Shown: positions 45,999 to 55,205, numbered from the stretch's first letter. The stretch is DNA of 64,000 nt from Seminibacterium arietis (GCF_042675725.1 NZ_JBHTJN010000009.1:1-64000); one strand, 5' to 3'. Program-made: numbers and translations. The notes: a model not told the origin generated them from the letters alone.

Positions 45999-47390
45999 TT
46001 ATTTTTCAATAGTTAATAATTTGCCATCAAGTTCACCTGTGAGTGATTCCAAGAATGATACTACATCATTAATTTCTTGTTCACTCAAACTTTTACCACT
46101 TTGATACACTGCCATAATACGTACAGCTTCTTTTAAGTCTTTTGCTGTAGCATCATGCATATAAGGAGCAGTCAAGGCAACATTACGTAAAGTAGGTACT
46201 TTAAACTTATGTTTATCACTTGGATCTTTAGTATGTGAGAAACGACCATCATCTTCAGCTGCTAACGGTTTGTTACGATCTTCAAAATAATTTCCGTATA
46301 AACCCATATATTCAAAAGATTGTCCACCCATAGCTATACCAGTATGGCAAGTATCACATTTTGCTGATTGGAAGATCTCATAGCCTCTTTTTTGAGCTGG
46401 TGTTAAAGCCTCTTTATCCCCTTTCAAATAGCGGTCAAAAGCACTGTTTGGTGTAATCAAGGTTTTTTCGAACTCTGCAATTGCAGCAGTTAAAGTTTTG
46501 TCTGAAATCTCAGGGAATACAGATAAAAACTCTTTTTTAAATTCTTCGTCTTTTTCAAACTTAGCAATGATTTCTTCCCAGTTTTTTGACCCCATTTCAA
46601 TTGGATTCAACGGTGGTCCTCCAGCTTGATCTGCTAAAGTTTTCGCTCTTCCATCCCAGAATTGCCATGAATTGAATGCAGCATTATAGACAGTTGGTGC
46701 ATTAATTCCGCCTTTCTGACCAAAAATACCTTCCGAAACAGGTAATCCGTCTACCCCTCCTTTTTTCAATTGATGACAAGTATGACATTGAATCGAGCCA
46801 TCGCCTGATAAACGTCCATCATGATAAATTTTCCGACCTAATGCTACTTTGCTAGGATCTGTATCTAATTTATCGGGAATCGGTTGGACAAAACGAGTGA
46901 CATCCGTACCTTCTGTATCTTTTGGTAAAAATGTCGCTCTTTTATTATGAATCCAGTCAATTAATGTTTGTTTTTCTTGATCATCAAGCTTACTTCCCCA
47001 ATGAAGTGCGGTAAATTTTGCAATTGGCATTTCATCGTTAATAACTACGCGTTCTAATTTAGCTAAATCTGCTTCTGATAATTTAGTAGAATCTTTCAAA
47101 CTACTGATCATTCTATCAAGACGGAAAAAACGATTACCAACTTCTATATCATTTTCAAGCATATTACTAACAACTGGTACACTTGCATAAAACGGTAATT
47201 CTGCATTTGGACTATGACAATATTGACAACCATTGTCATATAAAACTTTCGCTACTTTTTGATCCTCACCTGTTAAGTTAGCTTGAGCTAACAATTTCTC
47301 TGATTGTTCTTTGTCAAAAGAATTGACATACCCCACAATCCCCCCAACAGCAATAATTACAATAAGTGCTAATACTGACACTTTTTTCAT
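45999..47390 (-). CDS. ccp: Membrane-bound tri-heme quinol/cytochrome c peroxidase
   Basis: Reduces H2O2 to water with electrons from the quinol pool, 463 residues. An N-terminal membrane anchor (MKKVSVLALIVIIAVGGIVGYV) precedes three CXXCH haem sites: CQYCH, CHTCH and CDTCH. The two-haem bacterial cytochrome c peroxidase core is thus extended by an N-terminal haem domain. This matches E. coli YhjA and the quinol peroxidase characterised in Aggregatibacter actinomycetemcomitans. I chose the ATG at 47390, preceded by GGAGG at optimal spacing. Divergent from lldD. Confidence 0.92.
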   Translation of the reverse strand: MKKVSVLALIVIIAVGGIVGYVNSFDKEQSEKLLAQANLTGEDQKVAKVLYDNGCQYCHSPNAELPFYASVPVVSNMLENDIEVGNRFFRLDRMISSLKDSTKLSEADLAKLERVVINDEMPIAKFTALHWGSKLDDQEKQTLIDWIHNKRATFLPKDTEGTDVTRFVQPIPDKLDTDPSKVALGRKIYHDGRLSGDGSIQCHTCHQLKKGGVDGLPVSEGIFGQKGGINAPTVYNAAFNSWQFWDGRAKTLADQAGGPPLNPIEMGSKNWEEIIAKFEKDEEFKKEFLSVFPEISDKTLTAAIAEFEKTLITPNSAFDRYLKGDKEALTPAQKRGYEIFQSAKCDTCHTGIAMGGQSFEYMGLYGNYFEDRNKPLAAEDDGRFSHTKDPSDKHKFKVPTLRNVALTAPYMHDATAKDLKEAVRIMAVYQSGKSLSEQEINDVVSFLESLTGELDGKLLTIEK

Positions 47391-47420
47391 AAATCCTCCA
47401 ATATCCAAAAAGACGCTCTA

Positions 47421-47463
47421 ATTATTCCACATAATATGTAGTGTTATTATTGATCTAGAACAA
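47421..47463 (-). promoter_or_regulatory. ccp promoter with class II FNR site
   Basis: TTGATCTAGAACAA (47450-47463) matches the FNR consensus except for one base. It is centred about 42 bp upstream of the start point expected from the -10-like AATAAT (47421-47426). That is the standard activating FNR geometry. E. coli yhjA is also FNR-activated. Confidence 0.55.
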
Positions 47464-47573
47464 TAAATTTAATTTATAAAACCAATGGAATTAATACTTA
47501 TTTTCTATTAATTATAGTTATTCTCATTTTCTATTAATATAAGTGCAGTATTTTTACAACCAATTTACAACGA

Positions 47574-47616
47574 AATAATAATAATTATTTTCATTATTTT
47601 TTAATTTTGTTAAAAT
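47574..47616 (+). promoter_or_regulatory. lldD promoter with Fur-like site
   Basis: A -35 TTTTCA (47588-47593) and -10 TAAAAT (47611-47616) are 17 bp apart. AATAATAATAATTATTTTC (47574-47592) overlaps the -35 and matches 15 of 19 positions of the Fur consensus. The site is low-complexity AT DNA, so the Fur call is weak. Confidence 0.4.
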
Positions 47617-47652
47617 ATTGTTCTCACCCATCAGAATAAAAAGAGGTTTATT

Positions 47653-48798
47653 ATGATTATTTCATCTGCAAATGACTATCAAAAAGCCGCTCGTCGCAAA
47701 GTTCCCCCATTTATGTTTCACTATGCTGACGGCGGTTCTTATGCAGAGCAAACTCTTCGCCGTAATGTGGCAGATTTAGAAAATATTGCACTTCGTCAGC
47801 GTGTATTAAAAGATATGTCCCAATTGGATACTGAAATTGAATTATTTGGTGAAAAATTATCAATGCCCGCAGTGCTTGCACCTGTCGGTGCGTTAGGAAT
47901 GTATGCTCGGCGTGGAGAAGTACAATCAGCAAAAGCGGCAGAAAACAAAGGAATTCCATTTACACTTTCCACTGTTTCTATTTGTCCAATTGAAGAAGTC
48001 ACTGCAGCAATCAAACGACCGATGTGGTTTCAATTGTATGTATTAAAAGATCGTGGTTTTATGAAAAACGCCCTTGAAAGAGCAAAAGCTGCGGGCTGTT
48101 CAACCCTTGTATTTACTGTAGATATGCCAACACCTGGAGCAAGATATCGTGACATGCACTCAGGAATGAGTGGACCTTATAAAGAAATTCGCCGTGTACT
48201 ACAAGCAATGTTCCATCCATTTTGGGCATGGGATGTTGGTATTAAAGGTAAACCTCATACGCTTGGTAACGTATCTAAATATTTAGGACGCGAAATAGGT
48301 TTAGATGATTATATTGGCTGGCTAACAGAAAATTTCGATCCATCTATTTCATGGAAAGATTTAGAATGGATTCGTGAATTTTGGGATGGTCCAATGGTGA
48401 TCAAAGGGATCTTAGATCCTGAAGATGCTAAAGATGCCGTTCGTTTTGGAGCTGACGGAATTATCGTTTCTAATCACGGAGGTCGTCAACTTGATGGCGT
48501 GTTATCTAGTGCAAGAGCATTACCTCCAATTGCTGACGCAGTAAAAGATGACATTAAAATTTTAGCTGACTCAGGTATTCGTAATGGTTTAGACATAGTA
48601 AGAATGATTGCATTAGGGGCTGATGCCTGTATGCTCGGACGTTCTTTTGTGTATGCCTTGGGTGCAGAAGGACAAGCTGGTGTAGAAAATATGCTTGATA
48701 TTTTCAAGAAAGAAATGCGAGTAGCAATGACGCTGACATCAAACCAAACAATCAAAGACATCAAACCAGATGCTTTAGTTGATTTAACTAAACTTTAA
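47653..48798 (+). CDS. lldD: L-lactate dehydrogenase (quinone-linked, FMN) LldD
   Basis: Oxidises L-lactate to pyruvate and passes electrons to quinone at the inner membrane, 381 residues. The FMN alpha-hydroxy-acid dehydrogenase pattern is clear: MPAVLAPVGALGMYARRGEVQ, LSTVSICPIEEV, and the active-site ADGIIVSNHGGRQLDG with the catalytic His. It is very close to E. coli LldD across its length but lacks about 15 residues at the C-terminus. Divergent from ccp, convergent with katA, so a lactate-to-quinone-to-peroxide chain lies side by side. Confidence 0.95.
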   Translation: MIISSANDYQKAARRKVPPFMFHYADGGSYAEQTLRRNVADLENIALRQRVLKDMSQLDTEIELFGEKLSMPAVLAPVGALGMYARRGEVQSAKAAENKGIPFTLSTVSICPIEEVTAAIKRPMWFQLYVLKDRGFMKNALERAKAAGCSTLVFTVDMPTPGARYRDMHSGMSGPYKEIRRVLQAMFHPFWAWDVGIKGKPHTLGNVSKYLGREIGLDDYIGWLTENFDPSISWKDLEWIREFWDGPMVIKGILDPEDAKDAVRFGADGIIVSNHGGRQLDGVLSSARALPPIADAVKDDIKILADSGIRNGLDIVRMIALGADACMLGRSFVYALGAEGQAGVENMLDIFKKEMRVAMTLTSNQTIKDIKPDALVDLTKL

Positions 48799-48834
48799 TT
48801 GTTATTAAACTTAGATAAAAATTAAATAAAAAAC

Positions 48835-48866
48835 CACCGCACTTCAAAAAAGTGCGGTGATTTTTT
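48835..48866. terminator. Bidirectional terminator between lldD and katA
   Basis: CACCGCACTT (48835-48844) pairs with AAGTGCGGTG (48850-48859), loop of 5, with ATTTTTTT on one side and TTTTTTATTT on the other. Both arms are uptake signals, and both genes converge on it. Confidence 0.85.
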
Positions 48867-48891
48867 TACATACTTTGATGTTATTCACCAA

Positions 48892-50343
48892 TTATTTTGC
48901 TAATTTTGTACGAACCGCATCAGCTAATTCTTTGCTAATTTTTTCAAAATGAGCAAGCTGTTTTTCTACTGTTTCTTTTGCCGTAACAGCAGATAAACCT
49001 GCAGCAAAGTTACCAGCTAAACGATCTTTTTGTTCAGCATCAAACAATGCATAAAGTGCGGCTGGTTGAGAATAATAATCCTCATCATATTCACGGAAAT
49101 TAAAATGAGCCGCCTCACGTTCAATTTGCATTGATACTTGATCATAAGTTGGTAAATAAGTATCAAAACGATTTGGTGCGTAGTTAGGATGCAATCCACC
49201 ATTTGTATCAACACGCATAGCACCATCACGATGAGTTGTATGATACGGGCATTTTGGTGCATTTACTGGAATTTGATGATGATTAACGCCTAAACGATAA
49301 CGCTGTGCATCTTGGTAAGAGAACAAACGACCTTGTAACATACGATCTGGTGAGAAACCAATACCAGGTACATTATTAGACGGTGCGAATGCAGCCTGTT
49401 CAACTTCAGCGAAATAATTTTGCGGATTACGGTTTAATTCTAATACACCTAACTCAATCATCGGATAATCTTTATGCGGCCATACTTTGGTTAAATCAAA
49501 AGTATAGTTATGATTGTTAGTTTCAGCTTCAGGCATAATTTGAACTTGCACGTTCCAGCGTGGAAATTCGCCTCTTTCAATGGCTTCATATAAATCTTTT
49601 TGGCTTGATTCACGATCTTCGCCCACTACTTTTGCCGCTTCTTCATTAGTGAAGAACTTATGACCTTGTTGAGTTTTAAAGTGGAATTTTACCCAAAAAC
49701 GCTCATTATTTGCATTAACAAAACTATAAGTATGGCTACCATAACCATTCATATGGCGTAATGTTGCTGGAATACCACGATCACTAAATAGAATCATTAC
49801 TTGGTGTAAAGATTCAGGATGACGAGACCAAAAATCCCAAGCGGCATCAGCATCACGCAAGTTAGTTTGTGGATTACGTTTTTGTGTATGGATAAAATCA
49901 GGAAATTTCAATGGATCACGAATAAAAAACACAGGCGTGTTATTACCCACTAAATCCCAGTTACCCTGTTCAGTATAAAATTTTAAAGAAAAACCGCGTA
50001 CATCACGTTCAGCATCGGCAGCACCACGCTCACCTGCTACAGTAGAAAAACGCAATAACACTTCTGTCTGCTTACCTACTTCGCTAAATAATGCAGCTTT
50101 AGTGTACTTAGTTAAGTCATTGGTTACAGTGAATGTACCATAAGCGGCAGAACCTTTAGCATGTACCACACGTTCTGGAATACGTTCACGTGCGAAATGA
50201 GCTAATTTTTCTTGAAACCAAACATCTTGTAGTAACAACGGACCTTTCGCACCAGCAGACATTGTATTATCATTATCTGCAACTGGAGATCCTGCTGCAT
50301 TCGTCAAGGTTTTTGATTGATGATCAAATGGACATTTAGACAT
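48892..50343 (-). CDS. katA: Monofunctional haem catalase
   Basis: Decomposes H2O2 to water and oxygen, 483 residues, a small-subunit (clade 3) catalase. The distal His is in RVVHAKGSAAYGTF near residue 55, the Asn in GNWDLVGNNTPVFF near 130, and the proximal Tyr in RLFSYQDAQRYRLG near 337. I chose the ATG at 50343, with GAGAGGTG upstream. It differs noticeably from the H. influenzae HktE that I remember and looks nearer to Aggregatibacter KatA; that comparison is from memory. Confidence 0.95.
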   Translation of the reverse strand: MSKCPFDHQSKTLTNAAGSPVADNDNTMSAGAKGPLLLQDVWFQEKLAHFARERIPERVVHAKGSAAYGTFTVTNDLTKYTKAALFSEVGKQTEVLLRFSTVAGERGAADAERDVRGFSLKFYTEQGNWDLVGNNTPVFFIRDPLKFPDFIHTQKRNPQTNLRDADAAWDFWSRHPESLHQVMILFSDRGIPATLRHMNGYGSHTYSFVNANNERFWVKFHFKTQQGHKFFTNEEAAKVVGEDRESSQKDLYEAIERGEFPRWNVQVQIMPEAETNNHNYTFDLTKVWPHKDYPMIELGVLELNRNPQNYFAEVEQAAFAPSNNVPGIGFSPDRMLQGRLFSYQDAQRYRLGVNHHQIPVNAPKCPYHTTHRDGAMRVDTNGGLHPNYAPNRFDTYLPTYDQVSMQIEREAAHFNFREYDEDYYSQPAALYALFDAEQKDRLAGNFAAGLSAVTAKETVEKQLAHFEKISKELADAVRTKLAK

Positions 50344-50388
50344 AAACACCTCTCTTAAGTAGAATAGAAAGTAATGGGTTCGCTTAGG

Positions 50389-50418
50389 ATTATACGCCTT
50401 TTTAAAAAGTTAATACAA
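50389..50418 (-). promoter_or_regulatory. katA promoter
   Basis: On the minus strand, -35 TTGTAT (50413-50418) and a perfect -10 TATAAT (50389-50394) are 18 bp apart. I could not find a convincing OxyR site in the 237-bp gap. Confidence 0.55.
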
Positions 50419-50580
50419 CACATCAATTTAATCGATATTAACAATCAAAATAAAATAATCAAACACAAATACCTATTAAAAATATTTTTTCTAAGTGGAC
50501 AGACCTCACACTATGTTTACAATGAAACGCATTTTCTTTACTCTGTATGATATAAACTTAATTTTATAAAAGGAACAATT

Positions 50581-51297
50581 GTGAAAGCGTTAAAGAAACA
50601 CCTCACTATGGTCGATTTACTTGTTTTAACTATTATTTTTTGGGGATGGCCAATTACTTCATCAACTTTACATTTTTTTTCACTAGAAGAAGCCCTAGTT
50701 GCTACTGCTGATAGTTTTAACTTTGGGGATGATGCTAATATTGGGGGGATTATTGAAGAAATTATTTCTCTTGCTTTAGCTACACTCTACTTACGTTATC
50801 GTTACTTCGACTTTAGACAACTTAATTTTTCTATCGATAAAAAAACTATACTATTGACTATAGCAATCATTATTGTTGTCGCTATTTCAACAGAAGTTTT
50901 CCTCTACTTTGCATTGCCCACCGATATGTCAATTGAGTTTGCTGAGAATGCAGATATTTCGGAACAATATTCTAGTATTGCCTCAGACTTCTTTGATTCA
51001 TTGAATTTTTGGTTAGTCGCTTTTTCTTTTTTAAATGGCTTTTTTGAAGAAATTTTCTTTCTAGGACTTATTTTTGCCGTACCCAGAAAATGGCTTATAC
51101 ACGCATTGATTTTTAGCTTACTCGTGCGTTTTTCTTTTCATACCTATCAAGGATTGATTTATGCTGCGAATACTATTTTATTAGGCGTTATATTAATTCT
51201 ATTTAGATCAAAAATAAAAAGCCTTGTACCTTTCGGACTCGCCCATGCTTTTTTTGATATATTTGGATCTGGCATTCCATTTTGGTTATTTTATTAA
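50581..51297 (+). CDS. CPBP-family (CAAX-protease-like) membrane protein
   Basis: A 238-residue protein with about six or seven membrane segments. The C-terminal half shows CPBP/Abi-type motifs: FFEEIFFLG (motif 1 usually EExxxR), FSFHTYQG (FxxxH) and HAFFD. The Arg of motif 1 is replaced by Leu, so protease activity is uncertain. It starts with GTG behind AAAGGAA and is divergent from katA. Family members include bacteriocin-immunity and prenyl-protein-type proteases; no role can be assigned here. Confidence 0.7.
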   Translation: MKALKKHLTMVDLLVLTIIFWGWPITSSTLHFFSLEEALVATADSFNFGDDANIGGIIEEIISLALATLYLRYRYFDFRQLNFSIDKKTILLTIAIIIVVAISTEVFLYFALPTDMSIEFAENADISEQYSSIASDFFDSLNFWLVAFSFLNGFFEEIFFLGLIFAVPRKWLIHALIFSLLVRFSFHTYQGLIYAANTILLGVILILFRSKIKSLVPFGLAHAFFDIFGSGIPFWLFY

Positions 51298-51306
51298 TTA
51301 ACACAA

Positions 51307-51340
51307 AAAAATACCGCACTTTTCGATACAAAAGTGCGGT
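51307..51340 (-). terminator. Terminator of the HI0933-like gene made of inverted uptake signals
   Basis: ACCGCACTTTT (51313-51323) pairs with AAAAGTGCGGT (51330-51340), loop of 6, followed on the minus strand by ATTTTTTTG. It lies just past the stop of the flavoprotein gene and may also stop the CPBP gene weakly. Confidence 0.8.
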
Positions 51341-51356
51341 TAACATCTAACAAATT

Positions 51357-52562
51357 TTAATATCCATTCACGATACCTTCTGCACAAGCAAAGGCTGAAC
51401 TCCAAGCCCATTGAAAATTATATCCGCCTAGTTGACCAGTTACATCAACTACCTCACCAATAAAGTACAAACCACGAACTTTTTTACTTTCCATTGTTTT
51501 TGATGAAATTTCATTAGTATCCACACCACCAAGCGTTACTTCTGCGGTGCGATAGCCTTCTGTGCCATTAGGGTAAAATTGCCAGTGATGAATAAGATTA
51601 CTCAAATTTTCTAATTTCACTTTACTTATATTAGCCAGTGTGCCGTCTTGAATAAATTGTTTTTGTAACCAGATTTCGACTAATTTAGTTGGCAGAAATT
51701 TCGAAATAGCCGTTTTTAGATGAATTTTAGGTGATTTTTGTTGAAACTTTTGTAAAGTTTCTATGATATTTTGATCAGGCAATAAATCTATTTCAATACT
51801 TTCATTAGGTTGCCAATAAGAAGAAATTTGTAGCACTGCGGGACCTGAAATACCGCGATGAGTAAACAATAAATTTCCTTGAAAAGACTTACCACATTTA
51901 GCTGTAACAGCAACAGGTAAAGCAATTCCTGAAAGTGCAGTGTAAAATTTATCATTTTCACGCCAAGTAAAAGGCACTAACACTGCTCGTGGAGGGACTA
52001 CATTTAAACCAAAATTCTCTGCAATTTGATACCCCAAAGGGGTGGCACCTAAAGCAGGCATTGATAATCCACCCGTTGCTACTATCAAATGTTGGCAATG
52101 CCAAATTTTTTTATTAATAAGTAAAGAAAATTTTTGCTTTTCAAGCAACTCTATTTTATCAACATGCTGTCGTAAATAAATAGCGGCATTATATTGTTCA
52201 CATTCATGAGCGAGTAAATTAACAATTTGTTGAGAACCATTATCACAAAATAATTGACCGCACTCTTTTTCGTGATATGTAATGTTATGTTGTGAAATCA
52301 AACTGATAAAATCCCATTGGTTGAAACGAGCTAACGCTGATTTCACAAAATGTGGATTCTGACTGAGGTAGTGACTTGCATTGACATCCAAGTTAGTAAA
52401 ATTACAAAATCCACCACCAGAAATGCGAACTTTACGAGCAATTTGTTTTCCGTTATCGAAAACAGCAACTTGTTTTCCTTTCTTAGCTAGCTGAAATGCA
52501 CAAAACAAACCCGAAGCACCTGCTCCAATAATAATCACTTCGCAAAAATTACTAGTTGTCAT
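51357..52562 (-). CDS. NAD(P)/FAD-dependent oxidoreductase, HI0933/YhiN family
   Basis: Flavoprotein of unknown substrate, 401 residues. It has the N-terminal dinucleotide-binding motif VIIIGAGASGLFCAFQLA and a second FAD motif, GGFCNFTNLD. The C-terminal pattern LGGYNFQWAWSSAFACAEG is the family's signature. I chose the ATG at 52562, giving the length I recall for H. influenzae HI0933. The in-frame TTG four codons upstream has no ribosome site. Confidence 0.85.
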   Translation of the reverse strand: MTTSNFCEVIIIGAGASGLFCAFQLAKKGKQVAVFDNGKQIARKVRISGGGFCNFTNLDVNASHYLSQNPHFVKSALARFNQWDFISLISQHNITYHEKECGQLFCDNGSQQIVNLLAHECEQYNAAIYLRQHVDKIELLEKQKFSLLINKKIWHCQHLIVATGGLSMPALGATPLGYQIAENFGLNVVPPRAVLVPFTWRENDKFYTALSGIALPVAVTAKCGKSFQGNLLFTHRGISGPAVLQISSYWQPNESIEIDLLPDQNIIETLQKFQQKSPKIHLKTAISKFLPTKLVEIWLQKQFIQDGTLANISKVKLENLSNLIHHWQFYPNGTEGYRTAEVTLGGVDTNEISSKTMESKKVRGLYFIGEVVDVTGQLGGYNFQWAWSSAFACAEGIVNGY

Positions 52563-52646
52563 AGTTTGAACCAATCATTGTCGGTTTATATTGATGACTT
52601 GATCTTGTTCTCATTAGTCTTAAATTCCGTTCACCTAGTTTATAAT

Positions 52647-53369
52647 TTAATCTAAGCTGTAATATTGTTTACCGATTTCAATCTTATTTCGTCCATTTTC
52701 TTGTCGCCATTTATTCACGTCTCGCAAAGAATAAACGCAACCACAATATTCCTGCTTATAGAATTGTTCCTCTTTACGTAATTTATCAGAACGAGCAGAA
52801 CCACCATTTTTACGCCAATTAAAATCCCAAAATAACACATTGTCATAACGTGCCGCTGCACGGCGACCACAGTCATAAACTTGTTCCATGTTTTTCCATC
52901 TTGAAATCCCAAGACTTGTAGCGAATATAGGGAAACCATTTTCATGGGCATAAAGTGCGGTACGTTCTAAACGCATATCAAAGCATATTGTACAACGCTT
53001 TCCTCTCTCGGGTTCGTTTTCCATACCCTTTGTCCGCTTAAACCAATCATCTCGATCATAATCTGCATCAATAAATGGAATACCATTTTTATCAGCAAAC
53101 CGCTTATTTTCATCTTTACGAATTAAATATTCTCGATGAGGATGAATATTTGGATTATAAAAATAAATTGTAAACTCTACATCTGAAGCCATCACAGCCT
53201 GAATAATTTCTCCTGAACAGGGAGCACAACAGGTATGTAAAAGAAGCTTTCTATATCCATTTGGTAACTCAAGTTTTGGTCGGATATAAGGAGTATCTAC
53301 ATTACTTTGATCTTTTTTCTGTTTTTTATGCGATAAATTAACCGCACTTTTTTCATTTTCATTAAGCAT
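52647..53369 (-). CDS. queH: Epoxyqueuosine reductase QueH
   Basis: Iron-sulfur enzyme (formerly DUF208) that reduces epoxyqueuosine to queuosine in tRNA, alternative to QueG. The product is about 240 residues. Key motifs: HTCCAPCSGE (first Cys pair), CTICFD and CGCVYS. The N-terminal residues KSAVNL are encoded by an uptake signal. The frame extends to a TTG overlapping the ispB stop, but the ATG at 53369 is more likely. Cotranscribed with ispB. Confidence 0.88.
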   Translation of the reverse strand: MLNENEKSAVNLSHKKQKKDQSNVDTPYIRPKLELPNGYRKLLLHTCCAPCSGEIIQAVMASDVEFTIYFYNPNIHPHREYLIRKDENKRFADKNGIPFIDADYDRDDWFKRTKGMENEPERGKRCTICFDMRLERTALYAHENGFPIFATSLGISRWKNMEQVYDCGRRAAARYDNVLFWDFNWRKNGGSARSDKLRKEEQFYKQEYCGCVYSLRDVNKWRQENGRNKIEIGKQYYSLD

Positions 53370-53383
53370 AAATATCTTACTTA

Positions 53384-54376
53384 TCAATAAGTTCTATTAA
53401 CAGAAAGAAGTGCTAGAGCGATCAGTGCCTGTTTATAAGGCGTTTCAGGTAAAATTTGAATAGAATCTACTGCTCTTTGAGCTTCTTGTTTTGCTTTATC
53501 CATAGCATAGTCTAAAGAGTTACATTCAGACATAATATCTAGAATTTCCTTCAAATTTTCTCGTTTACCACCTTGCTCAATTGAAGTTCTAATCAAATCA
53601 GCTTTCTCTGCACTACTTTGCCACATAGCGTGCAACAAAGGCAATGTAGGCTTTCCTTCAGCTAAATCATCACCTACATTTTTTCCTAAAGATTGTGCAT
53701 TTGCACTGTAATCTAACACATCATCAACGAGTTGAAATACCGTTCCAAGATAACGCCCATAATTTCGTAATGCAAGTTCAATCTCCTGAGAAGCTCCTGC
53801 TACTACTGCAGCACATTGCGTTGCTGCCTCAAACAAACGAGCTGTTTTGTTATAAATTACTTGCATGTAGTTTTCTTCTGTAGTATTCGGATCATGAATA
53901 TTCATGAGCTGTTGCACTTCGCCCTCAGCAATGACATTAGTCGCATCAGACATGATTTTTAGTATTTTCAATGAGTTAGTTTGAGTCATTAATTGAAAAG
54001 AACGAGTGTAAATATAATCTCCAACTAATACACTTGCCGCATTACCAAACTTAGTATTTGCTGTTGGTTTTCCTCGTCTCATATCAGACTCATCAACAAC
54101 ATCATCATGTAACAGAGTCGCTGTATGAGTAAACTCAATGAAAGCCGCACAAATAATATGATCATTACCTTGATAACCTAAGGCATTGGCTGCAAGTAAT
54201 GCGATCATAGGACGAATACGTTTTCCCCCACCTTGCACAATATAATAACCAAGCTGATTAATCAGTGTCACATCAGAATCTAACTGAGCTAAAATTGTCT
54301 GATTGACTTTTTGCATATCTTCATCAATTAAAGTTTGAATAGCATTTATATCCATAAGAACTGTCTTTTGTGTCAT
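53384..54376 (-). CDS. ispB: Octaprenyl diphosphate synthase IspB
   Basis: Trans-prenyltransferase supplying the quinone side chain, 330 residues. First Asp-rich motif LLHDDVVDESDMRRG near 85, second LVDDVLDYSANAQSLGKNVGDD near 215. An internal ATG at residue 8 (MDINAIQ) gives the E. coli length and cannot be excluded as the start. It is divergent from rplU, a nearly universal arrangement in gamma-proteobacteria. Confidence 0.94.
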   Translation of the reverse strand: MTQKTVLMDINAIQTLIDEDMQKVNQTILAQLDSDVTLINQLGYYIVQGGGKRIRPMIALLAANALGYQGNDHIICAAFIEFTHTATLLHDDVVDESDMRRGKPTANTKFGNAASVLVGDYIYTRSFQLMTQTNSLKILKIMSDATNVIAEGEVQQLMNIHDPNTTEENYMQVIYNKTARLFEAATQCAAVVAGASQEIELALRNYGRYLGTVFQLVDDVLDYSANAQSLGKNVGDDLAEGKPTLPLLHAMWQSSAEKADLIRTSIEQGGKRENLKEILDIMSECNSLDYAMDKAKQEAQRAVDSIQILPETPYKQALIALALLSVNRTY

Positions 54377-54492
54377 TGCAAGTGAATATTCAACAAATAA
54401 ACTAAAATGTGGTTGATTGTAACCGATTTTATCTAATTTCTGAAACTAAACCCCACAATAATCAGATTTTTTGCTTTATTGCAAATAAATTC

Positions 54493-54521
54493 TTGCTATC
54501 AAGTCATTTTTTCCGTAAAAT
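54493..54521 (+). promoter_or_regulatory. rplU-rpmA promoter
   Basis: TTGCTA (54493-54498) and TAAAAT (54516-54521) are 17 bp apart, with CTGCCACC just beyond. The leader before rplU is about 65 nt. Elsewhere in 54377-54490 I see nothing further. Confidence 0.55.
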
Positions 54522-54593
54522 CTGCCACCTATTTAGATGAATTTTAAATGTGCTGAATAAATTATTATGAGCACGATATAAAGCGGAGTATAT

Positions 54594-54905
54594 ATGTACG
54601 CAGTTTTCCAAAGTGGCGGCAAACAACACCGAGTGAGCGAAGGTCAAGTAGTTCGTTTAGAAAAACTTGAACTTGCAACTGGCGAAAAAGTTGAATTTGA
54701 CTCAGTGTTAATGGTCGTTAATGGTGAAGATGTTAAAATCGGTGCACCAGTTTTAGCTGGTAGCAAAGTAGTGGCTGAAGTTGTAGCACACGGTCGTGGC
54801 GAAAAAATTAAGATCGTTAAATTCCGTCGTCGTAAACATAGCCGTAAACAACAAGGTCATCGTCAGTGGTTTACCGAAGTAAAAATCACTGGGATTCAAG
54901 CATAA
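54594..54905 (+). CDS. rplU: 50S ribosomal protein L21
   Basis: 103-residue ribosomal protein of the 50S subunit that binds 23S rRNA. It begins MYAVFQSGGKQHRV and ends with the basic RNA-binding RRRKHSRKQQGHRQWFTEVKI, both diagnostic. It lies 20 nt upstream of rpmA in the same operon. Confidence 0.98.
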   Translation: MYAVFQSGGKQHRVSEGQVVRLEKLELATGEKVEFDSVLMVVNGEDVKIGAPVLAGSKVVAEVVAHGRGEKIKIVKFRRRKHSRKQQGHRQWFTEVKITGIQA

Positions 54906-54925
54906 TTTCAGAGGAGATCTAGAAG

Positions 54926-55183
54926 ATGGCAACTAAAAAAGCTGGTGGTTCAACTCGTAACGGTCGTGATTCTGAAGCTAAACGCCTTGGTGTTAAACGT
55001 TTCGGTGGTGAATCTGTATTAGCAGGTAGCATTATTGTTCGTCAACGTGGTACAAAATTCCACGCAGGTACGAATGTAGGTATGGGAAGAGATCATACTT
55101 TGTTCGCAACTGCCGATGGTAAAGTTAAATTTGAAGTAAAAGGTGATAAAAGCCGTAAATACGTGAGTATTGTTGCTGAATAA
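54926..55183 (+). CDS. rpmA: 50S ribosomal protein L27
   Basis: 85-residue ribosomal protein whose N-terminal tail reaches the peptidyl-transferase centre. It has MATKKAGGSTRNGRDSEAKR with no N-terminal processing signal, and FGGESVLAGSIIVRQRGTKFHAG. It is second in the rplU-rpmA operon and is followed by a terminator. Confidence 0.98.
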   Translation: MATKKAGGSTRNGRDSEAKRLGVKRFGGESVLAGSIIVRQRGTKFHAGTNVGMGRDHTLFATADGKVKFEVKGDKSRKYVSIVAE

Positions 55184-55205
55184 TTTACTTTGATTGAATA
55201 ATAGG

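Noticed and set aside
47574..47592. Strong Fur box claim
   Set aside because: The 15/19 match is in low-complexity AT DNA and is therefore listed only as a weak candidate.
50400..50560. OxyR site in front of katA
   Set aside because: AT-rich repeats there do not match the four spaced half-sites of an OxyR operator.
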